In this document: piece by piece, positions 6,128-10,274 of the stretch
Layout: each line of letters opens with the position of its first letter
Numbering within the stretch: the stretch's first letter is position 1
DNA from: an uncultured Collinsella sp.
GTDB taxonomy: Bacteria; Actinomycetota; Coriobacteriia; Coriobacteriales; Coriobacteriaceae
Assembly (NCBI GenBank): GCA_902494685.1
Contig: CABUUE010000036.1
Location: 1-10,274, forward strand
Length of the DNA: 10,274 nt
Direction of reading: 5' to 3'
Notes under the pieces: model-generated
Databases searched by the model: none
Seen by the model: only the letters and a program-made list of their open reading frames with translations
Told to the model about the DNA's origin: nothing
Made by a program: the position numbers and the translations under genes

Positions 6128-6652
6128 TTAGTTCTCCTTACCGACGAACATCTCGGAGACCGTCAGGCCACGGCGAGCCGCGACGTCCTCAGGGCTGGAG
6201 AGCTCCTTGAGGCCCTCGACGGCAGCCTTGATGATGTTGAGGCCGTTGTCGGTACCGAGGGACTTGGACAGGACGTTCTTGATGCCAGCAAGCTCAAAGA
6301 GGGGACGCACAGCGCCGCCGGCGATAACGCCGGTACCCTCGACAGCGGGCTTGATGATGATGCGGCCGGCACCAAAGTGGCCGAGAACCTCGTGCGGGAT
6401 GGTGCCCTGCTCGGTCACCGGCACGTGGAACATGTTCTTCTTGGCATCGAGAGATGCCTTGGAGATGGCCATGGGCACCTCAGCGGACTTGCCCATGCCA
6501 ACGCCGACGTTGCCCTTGCCGTCGCCAACGACGACGAGAGCGACGAGGCTCATGCGACGACCACCCTTGACGGTCTTCGACACGCGGTTGATGTAAACGA
6601 CGCGCTCCTCGAACTCGGAGGCCTCGCGCTGCTGCTTCTGATTACGAGCCAT
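6128..6652 (-). CDS. rpsE: 30S ribosomal protein S5
   Basis: S5 sits on the back of the 30S subunit near S4 and helps keep decoding accurate and the mRNA entry open. The 174-residue product contains the N-terminal double-stranded RNA-binding domain (EERVVYINRVSKTVKGGRRM, then ALVVVGDGKGNVGVGMGKS at about residues 36-55). The C-terminal domain has GAGRIIIKPAVEGTGVIAGG and GIKNVLSKSLGTDN. ATG at 6652 follows an AGGAGGT site that overlaps the rplR stop. All family landmarks are intact. Confidence 0.98.
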   Translation of the reverse strand: MARNQKQQREASEFEERVVYINRVSKTVKGGRRMSLVALVVVGDGKGNVGVGMGKSAEVPMAISKASLDAKKNMFHVPVTEQGTIPHEVLGHFGAGRIIIKPAVEGTGVIAGGAVRPLFELAGIKNVLSKSLGTDNGLNIIKAAVEGLKELSSPEDVAARRGLTVSEMFVGKEN

Positions 6653-6666
6653 GTGCTACATACCTC

Positions 6667-7035
6667 CTAGAACTCGAGACCGGCGGCACGAGCACCGTCG
6701 GCGAGGGCCTTGACGCGGCCATGGTAGATACGGCCACCACGATCGAAGGCGACCTTGGTGATGCCGGCCTCGATGGCGCGCTTGCCAACGAGCTGACCGA
6801 CCTTCTCCGCAGCCTCCTTGTTCGAGGTGTGGGTGCCCTTGAACTCGGCCTCGAGGGTCGAGGCAGAGACGAGCGTCAGGCTGGAGCCCTTGCTGTCGTC
6901 GATGATCTGGGCATAGATGTTGGCGTTAGTACGGGTCACGCGAAGACGCGGACGCTCGGCGGTACCCGAGACCTTGCCGCGAACACGACGCTGACGACGC
7001 TTGAGGCCTTCCAGCTTCGCCTTATGCTTGTTCAT
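6667..7035 (-). CDS. rplR: 50S ribosomal protein L18
   Basis: L18 binds 5S rRNA together with L5 and anchors the central protuberance of the 50S subunit. The 122-residue product has the basic start MNKHKAKLEGLKRRQRRVRG, then SGTAERPRLRVTRTNANIYA, QIIDDSKGSSLTLVSAST, and the closing region AFDRGGRIYHGRVKALADGA, all typical. It starts with ATG and a TAGGAG site. A 75-base gap with a compact hairpin separates it from rplF, a larger gap than most in this operon. Confidence 0.98.
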   Translation of the reverse strand: MNKHKAKLEGLKRRQRRVRGKVSGTAERPRLRVTRTNANIYAQIIDDSKGSSLTLVSASTLEAEFKGTHTSNKEAAEKVGQLVGKRAIEAGITKVAFDRGGRIYHGRVKALADGARAAGLEF

Positions 7036-7063
7036 ACGTAAACTCCTAAAAAGGTTGATCTTG

Positions 7064-7085
7064 CCAGCACCTGACGGGGTGCTGG
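7064..7085 (-). other. Compact 8-pair hairpin in rplF-rplR gap
   Basis: CCAGCACC and GGTGCTGG form a perfect 8-base inverted repeat around a six-base loop in the 75-base gap between rplF and rplR. In the transcript it lies about 28 bases before the rplR start and is followed by CAAGATCAACC. There is no U run, so it is unlikely to be a complete terminator; partial attenuation, a processing site or mRNA stabilisation are alternatives. Confidence 0.5.
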
Positions 7086-7110
7086 TCTTATGCGAGTGAG
7101 TCGGTTACGA

Positions 7111-7647
7111 CTACTTGGCGGCCTTACCCAGCTTGCGGCGGATGTGCTCGCCAACATAGTGGATACCCTTGCCCTTGTAAGGCTCGGGAGGACGATGACC
7201 GCGGATCTCAGCGGCGATCTGACCGACCTGCTGCTTGTTGATACCCTTGACGTTCACGTGGGTGTTGTCGGGAACCTCGAAGGTAATGCCCTCGGGAGCC
7301 TCGACGATCACGGGGTGCGAGAAGCCCAGGGAGAACTCGAGGTTCTTACCCTTCTGCTGCACGCGGTAACCGACGCCGGCGAGCTCGAGCTTCTTCTCGA
7401 AGCCCTCGGAAACGCCGACAACCATGTTGTGGATGAGGGCGCGGGTGAGGCCGTGGCGGGCACGGGTCTCACGCTCGTCGTCGGGACGGGAAACGGTGAG
7501 GACGTTGTCCTCGACGTTGATAGCGAGCTTCTCAAAGACATCGAGCTCGAGCTGGCCCTTGGGGCCCTTGACGACAACGTTGTTGCCGTTGACTGCCACT
7601 TCGACTCCGGCGGGAATCTGGACAGGCTTATTACCGATACGAGACAC
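7111..7647 (-). CDS. rplF: 50S ribosomal protein L6 (GTG start)
   Basis: L6 is a two-domain protein near the factor-binding site of the 50S subunit. The 178-residue product matches the usual size. It begins SRIGNKPVQIPAGVEVAVNG, carries VKGPKGQLELDV, has the repeat-domain features GVGYRVQQKGKNLEFSLGFS near residues 91-110, and ends with the hallmark IRGHRPPEPYKGKGIHYVGE plus a basic tail. The start is GTG at 7645-7647 with an AGGAGAT site 4-7 bases upstream. It follows rpsH by 33 bases. Confidence 0.98.
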   Translation of the reverse strand: MSRIGNKPVQIPAGVEVAVNGNNVVVKGPKGQLELDVFEKLAINVEDNVLTVSRPDDERETRARHGLTRALIHNMVVGVSEGFEKKLELAGVGYRVQQKGKNLEFSLGFSHPVIVEAPEGITFEVPDNTHVNVKGINKQQVGQIAAEIRGHRPPEPYKGKGIHYVGEHIRRKLGKAAK

Positions 7648-7680
7648 GGTGATCTCCTTTCCTTCTACCTACCGAGCGAA

Positions 7681-8079
7681 TTACCAGACGTAAGCGATGA
7701 TCTCGCCGCCGACGTTGTGCTTGCGAGCATCGCGGTCGGTCATGACGCCATGGCTGGTGGAAATAATGGCGGTACCAAGGCCACCGCGGACGCGGGGCAT
7801 GTCGGCAACGCCGGTGTACTTACGCAGGCCCGGCTTGGAAATGCGGCGGATGCCGTTGATGACCTTAGCCTTCTTGGGACCATACTTAAGCGTGATGTGC
7901 AGAGTCTTCTGGGGAACGGTGTCCTCGACATCGTAGCCCTCGATGTAGCCCTCCTCGTGCAGAACACGAGCGATCTCGACGAGCTTCTTGCTGCTCGGCA
8001 TGGAGACCGTGGCCTTGTTCACAGAGTTAGCGTTACGGATGCGCGTAAGCATATCTGCGATCGGGTCTGTAAGGTTCAT
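7681..8079 (-). CDS. rpsH: 30S ribosomal protein S8
   Basis: S8 binds helix 21 of 16S rRNA and, in Escherichia coli, represses the spc operon through its mRNA. The 132-residue product has TDPIADMLTRIRNANSVNKA at the N-terminus and VINGIRRISKPGLRKYTG centrally. The C-terminal signature includes GLGTAIISTSHGVMTDRDAR and GGEIIAYVW. It starts with ATG preceded by GAAGGAGAA at good spacing. The 119-base gap before it is longer than most in the cluster. Whether S8 regulates here is not visible from sequence alone. Confidence 0.98.
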   Translation of the reverse strand: MNLTDPIADMLTRIRNANSVNKATVSMPSSKKLVEIARVLHEEGYIEGYDVEDTVPQKTLHITLKYGPKKAKVINGIRRISKPGLRKYTGVADMPRVRGGLGTAIISTSHGVMTDRDARKHNVGGEIIAYVW

Positions 8080-8198
8080 ACAGATTCTCCTTCGTTCTTG
8101 ATGAACACGTGCTCTTGGTTCTTCGCCGCCCTTAACGGCAAAGCCTAACTAGCGCGTTTTCCCTGTTCCAAACGGATGCTTGAAACGCTGGTAGTGAC
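8080..8198 (-). other. Non-coding rpsN-rpsH gap with weak stem potential
   Basis: This 119-base gap encodes nothing recognisable. Short complementary segments are present: GCTGGT (8187-8192) with ACCAGC (8201-8206) spanning the rpsN stop, and GCCG/CGGC near 8125-8138 enlarged by a wobble pair. The GAAGGAG ribosome binding site of rpsH lies at its end. I see no good promoter. It may simply be a leader-like spacer for rpsH. Confidence 0.3.
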
Positions 8199-8384
8199 TT
8201 ACCAGCTGGCCTTCTTAACGCCGGGAAGCTCGCCCTTGAGTGCAAGCTCACGGAAGCAGACACGGCACAGGCCGAACTTGCGGTACACAGAGTGCGGACG
8301 GCCGCAGCGCTGGCAGCGCGTGTACTCACGAGTAGAGAACTTCTGCTTGCGATTGCACTTGACGATCATCGATGTCTTAGCCAC
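8199..8384 (-). CDS. rpsN: 30S ribosomal protein S14, short zinc-binding type (GTG start)
   Basis: This is the 61-residue type Z S14, which binds the 30S head near S3 and S10. The zinc ribbon is complete: Cys24, Cys27, Cys40 and Cys43 (C-x2-C-x12-C-x2-C) within RCQRCGRPHSVYRKFGLCRV. The C-terminus ELALKGELPGVKKASW is the typical end. The start is GTG at 8382-8384 with a strong GGAGGA site 6-7 bases upstream. The zinc form, rather than the longer cysteine-free form, is common in Gram-positive spc operons. The 79-base gap before it holds a strong hairpin. Confidence 0.98.
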   Translation of the reverse strand: MAKTSMIVKCNRKQKFSTREYTRCQRCGRPHSVYRKFGLCRVCFRELALKGELPGVKKASW

Positions 8385-8413
8385 TTATATCCTCCTCACA
8401 TAGAGTATTGTTC

Positions 8414-8455
8414 GCCCCAAGCGCCGCTCCCTTGTGGAAACGGCGCTTTTAGGGC
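8414..8455 (-). other. Strong hairpin in rplE-rpsN gap
   Basis: AAGCGCCG (8419-8426) and CGGCGCTT (8441-8448) are perfect complements around a 14-base loop. After a small internal loop GCCC (8414-8417) pairs with GGGC (8452-8455), for 12 pairs in total. The U-rich flank (TTTT, 8447-8450) is on the plus-strand side; in the operon's own RNA the stem is followed by GGGGCGAAC, so it does not look like a terminator for this transcript. It starts only about 8 bases after the rplE stop and ends some 30 bases before the rpsN start. A role in processing, stability or partial attenuation is plausible. Confidence 0.55.
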
Positions 8456-8463
8456 AGGTGAAC

Positions 8464-9021
8464 CTATTTCTTGAACGGGAAACCGAAGGCGTCCAGAAGG
8501 GCCTTGGCCTCCTCATCGGTGTTGGCGGTGGTCACGAAAGTGATGTCCATACCACGCTGGTGATCGACGGAATCGAAGTCGATCTCGGGGAAGATGAGCT
8601 GCTCGGTGACGCCCATGGAGAAGTTACCACGGCCGTCGAAGCTCTTGGCGGAGATGCCGCGGAAGTCGCGGATACGGGGGATCGCGACGGAGGTCAGACG
8701 ATCGAAGAACTCCCACATACGGTCGCCACGCAGGGTAACCTTGCAGCCGATCGGCATACCAGCGCGCAGGCGGAAGGTAGCGATGGACTTACGGGCACGG
8801 GTGATCATCGGCTGCTGACCGGTGATGGCGCGCAGGTCGCGCACGGCACCGTCGATGGCCTTGGAATCGGTAGCGGCCTCGCCGACACCCATGTTCACGA
8901 CGATCTTCTCAAACTTGGGGATCATCATGACGTTCTCGTACTGGAACTTGTCCTGAAGCTGCTGCTTGACCTCGTTGTTGTACTTGGTCTTCAGACGCGG
9001 CACATACTTCTCTTCTGCCAT
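8464..9021 (-). CDS. rplE: 50S ribosomal protein L5, first gene of this cluster segment
   Basis: L5 binds 5S rRNA with L18 and forms part of the central protuberance, contacting P-site tRNA. The 185-residue product is full length: VPRLKTKYNNEVKQQLQDKF, the conserved MMIPKFEKIVVNMGVGEA near residues 31-48, GQQPMITRARKSIATFRLR, MPIGCKVTLRGDRMWEFFDR, IRDFRGISAKSFDGRGNFSM, and a terminal AKALLDAFGFPF. It starts with ATG and a GAAGGAG site 6-7 bases upstream. Normally rplX (L24) ends just before rplE. Here there are 311 non-coding bases and then an unrelated xdhC-type gene, so rplE appears to head its own transcription unit. Confidence 0.98.
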   Translation of the reverse strand: MAEEKYVPRLKTKYNNEVKQQLQDKFQYENVMMIPKFEKIVVNMGVGEAATDSKAIDGAVRDLRAITGQQPMITRARKSIATFRLRAGMPIGCKVTLRGDRMWEFFDRLTSVAIPRIRDFRGISAKSFDGRGNFSMGVTEQLIFPEIDFDSVDHQRGMDITFVTTANTDEEAKALLDAFGFPFKK

Positions 9022-9046
9022 TGTTCACTCCTTCTTGGGGTTTTAA

Positions 9047-9081
9047 GCACGGGGCGTGGCCACGGTGGGTTGTCCTCGTGC
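9047..9081 (-). promoter_or_regulatory. Leader hairpin just upstream of rplE
   Basis: In the RNA GCACGAGG (9081-9074) can pair with CCCCGTGC (9054-9047) with one A-C mismatch. The enclosed loop contains the self-complementary CGTGGCCACG (9064-9055), so two alternative folds compete. The structure ends about 15 bases before the rplE ribosome binding site. No U tract follows, making it a leader element rather than a terminator. Control by a ribosomal protein would be expected of an spc operon, but nothing here identifies the ligand. Confidence 0.35.
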
Positions 9082-9158
9082 CTCCTGACTGCATCCGCAC
9101 CGCTCATGGCATTTTGCGGTTTGGACTCGACGCAGCAGGAGCCGACAAAACAATCGGT

Positions 9159-9187
9159 ACTATACGCGTATTGGGTGCGTATTTCCA
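9159..9187 (-). promoter_or_regulatory. Candidate promoter for rplE and the downstream spc genes
   Basis: On the minus strand TATAGT (9164-9159) matches five of six bases of the -10 consensus. TGGAAA (9187-9182), 17 bases upstream, matches four of six of the -35 consensus, and the sequence just before it is T-rich (GTTTTTC). Transcription would begin near 9152 and give a leader of about 130 bases before rplE. A promoter is required in this gap if the inverted repeat downstream of xdhC terminates. The call is by eye only. Confidence 0.45.
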
Positions 9188-9206
9188 GAAAAACCTCGTC
9201 TGCCTG

Positions 9207-9222
9207 CACAACTCCACAACTC
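9207..9222. repeat. Tandem 8-mer CACAACTC x2
   Basis: CACAACTC occurs twice head to tail in the gap between xdhC and rplE, upstream of the candidate promoter. It could be a binding site or chance; no more can be said. Confidence 0.35.
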
Positions 9223-9241
9223 CCCCGCACAAATGGATCCC

Positions 9242-9314
9242 AAAAAGCAGTTGCGGTGAAATAGGGACTGTTTGGCGGCCTAAACGGCTTAAACAGTCCG
9301 TATTTCACCGCAAC
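9242..9314 (-). terminator. Long inverted repeat, likely terminator of the xdhC-type gene
   Basis: Arms at 9250-9273 and 9291-9314 are complementary over 24 bases with one G-G mismatch (9264/9300), around a 17-base centre that itself contains GCC/GGC. On the minus strand the stem begins 18 bases after the xdhC-type stop and is followed by TGC and then five T (9246-9242), the layout of an intrinsic terminator. The arms are much longer than most terminators need, so a mobile palindromic repeat co-opted as a terminator is the alternative. Confidence 0.65.
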
Positions 9315-9332
9315 TTATTGGTGGGGATGCGA

Positions 9333-10274
9333 TTAGCGCTTGCGGGGGACGAGTTTGGTGCGGCGCAGGTGGATCATCTCGGCGGCGATGGAGATGGCGA
9401 TCTCATCGGGGTCCTCGGCCTCGATGGCAACGCCGATCGGAAGGTGCAGCTCGTCGATCTGGTCCTGCGTAAAGCCTTCCTGCTCCAGGCGGGCACGCAC
9501 AAAGGCCGTCTTGCGGCGCGAGCCCAGACAGCCCAGGTAGGCAGGCTTGGCGCGCATGGCCTGAATCACCACGTCGATATCGGACTTGTGACCCGCCGTG
9601 GCGACGACCACCAGGTCGCGCGGGCCGATGGGGCACAGCTCGCTCAGGTTCTTGTAATCGACCAAGCGACGATCGTAGACACCGGGCACCCAATCGGGGG
9701 TCAGCGTGCCGGGGCGGTCGTCGCACGCCACGACGGCAAAGCCCGCCGCCGTGAGCACCCGCGCCGTCGCGGCGCCCACGTGGCCGCAGCCAAAGATATA
9801 GGTCAGGCCCTCGGGGCAGAGCGTCTCGATGTGCGCGGGAGGAATCTCGGAGGCGGCGTTTGTATAGGTAACCTTACTCCCCTCCTCCACCAGCGAAAGC
9901 CCGGGGCAACCCGCAATGGTGCGGCGCGATTCCTCGCCATGGTATTCAGTAGCGTCGCTTTCGAGCGCGCTTGCGATAAACGGCTCAAAGTCGATGACGA
10001 AGTCGCCGATACGTCGATACGTCAAGACGTCGGCAATTTCCTGGAACAACTGTGCCTGGATCGCATCCAGATGCAGATAGCACAGGCAGATGGCTCCGCC
10101 GCAGATCATACCGGTATCGGAGTTCTCGCCGCCCATGGTGTAGCGGACCAGACGCGATTGCCCCGCGGCCAGCAGCTCTCGCGCCTCGTCCAGCGCAAAA
10201 AGCTCGATCTTGCCGCCGCCGATGGTGCCCGCCTGGCTACCGTCGGCAAAGACGGCCATCCAGGCGCCCACGCC
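9333..10274 (-). CDS. XdhC/CoxI-family molybdoenzyme accessory protein, 5' end outside window
   Basis: Members of this family bind the molybdenum cofactor and help insert it, in sulfurated form, into xanthine dehydrogenase-type hydroxylases in the cytoplasm. 313 residues are visible and the frame is open to the window edge. The GTG at 10271 lies inside a conserved region (VGAWMAVFADGSQAGTIGGG), so the true start is upstream. Counting from that GTG, the N-terminal XdhC domain has the TIGGG motif near 16-20 and TGMICGG near 53-59. The C-terminal Rossmann-like XdhC_C domain starts with IFGCGHVGAATARVL near 159-173, then DDRPG, GCLGSRRKTAFVRARL and LPIGVAIEAEDPDEIAISIA. The gene has no functional link to ribosomal genes; other molybdoenzyme genes may lie beyond 10274. 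Family assignment is firm, the exact partner enzyme unknown. Confidence 0.9.
   Translation of the reverse strand, partial: GVGAWMAVFADGSQAGTIGGGKIELFALDEARELLAAGQSRLVRYTMGGENSDTGMICGGAICLCYLHLDAIQAQLFQEIADVLTYRRIGDFVIDFEPFIASALESDATEYHGEESRRTIAGCPGLSLVEEGSKVTYTNAASEIPPAHIETLCPEGLTYIFGCGHVGAATARVLTAAGFAVVACDDRPGTLTPDWVPGVYDRRLVDYKNLSELCPIGPRDLVVVATAGHKSDIDVVIQAMRAKPAYLGCLGSRRKTAFVRARLEQEGFTQDQIDELHLPIGVAIEAEDPDEIAISIAAEMIHLRRTKLVPRKR

Noticed and set aside
7090..8148. 352-codon plus-strand open frame opposite rplF and rpsH
   Set aside because: Antisense shadow caused by high GC codon use; spans two certain ribosomal genes and their gap, with no family features.
8434..9264. 276-codon plus-strand open frame opposite rplE
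   Set aside because: Covers rplE in antisense and runs into the non-coding gap; composition is that of a shadow frame.
8991..9308. 105-codon minus-strand frame in the xdhC-rplE gap, possible relic of rplX
   Set aside because: The translation shows no L24 motif and overlaps the rplE start in another frame; the other frames also show nothing like L24.
1..10274. CRISPR arrays, tRNA or rRNA genes, transposases, defence or toxin genes
   Set aside because: No regularly spaced repeats, no cloverleaf-like segments outside genes, and no gene of those families on either strand.

Overview
The window is the 3' two thirds of a bacterial spc/alpha ribosomal-protein cluster. Every real gene lies on the minus strand, so transcription runs from high to low coordinates. 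The gene order (L5, S14, S8, L6, L18, S5, L30, L15, SecY, Adk, Map, IF-1, L36, S13, S11, S4, RNA polymerase alpha) is the classical one. Short zinc-ribbon S14 and rpsD inside the alpha block point to a Gram-positive, actinobacterial-type genome. Fairly high GC, the proteins themselves and the S4 N-terminus lacking a four-cysteine zinc knuckle fit the class Coriobacteriia (for example a Collinsella relative). That placement is an inference from memory of the families, not a search result.

Layout, in transcription order. 10274-9333: a 5'-truncated XdhC/CoxI-family molybdoenzyme accessory gene, followed by a strong inverted repeat that can end its transcript. 9332-9022: a 311-base non-coding gap holding that inverted repeat, a candidate promoter and a leader hairpin. 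9021-4210: rplE to secY, mostly tightly spaced but with hairpins in the rplE-rpsN and rplF-rplR gaps and a longer gap between rpsN and rpsH. 4191-2780: adk and map, overlapping by 4 bases. 2779-2548: a gap dominated by a 131-base nested hairpin that includes the map stop codon, then a candidate infA promoter. 2547-2329: infA. 2328-2179: a structured gap with two tandem hairpins, a possible alpha-operon leader. 2178-1: rpmJ, rpsM, rpsK, rpsD and the N-terminal two thirds of rpoA.

The genes supply ribosome assembly (both subunits), the Sec translocon channel, initiation factor 1, N-terminal methionine removal, adenylate balance and the polymerase scaffold, a standard growth-linked regulon. The central genes are ordinary. 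The parts that deserve attention are the junctions: the cluster begins at rplE with no rplX/rplN upstream, and a MITE-like hairpin sits at the map-infA junction and seems to supply the end of map. I found no tRNA, rRNA, CRISPR, transposase or defence gene, and no evidence of a new multi-gene system.
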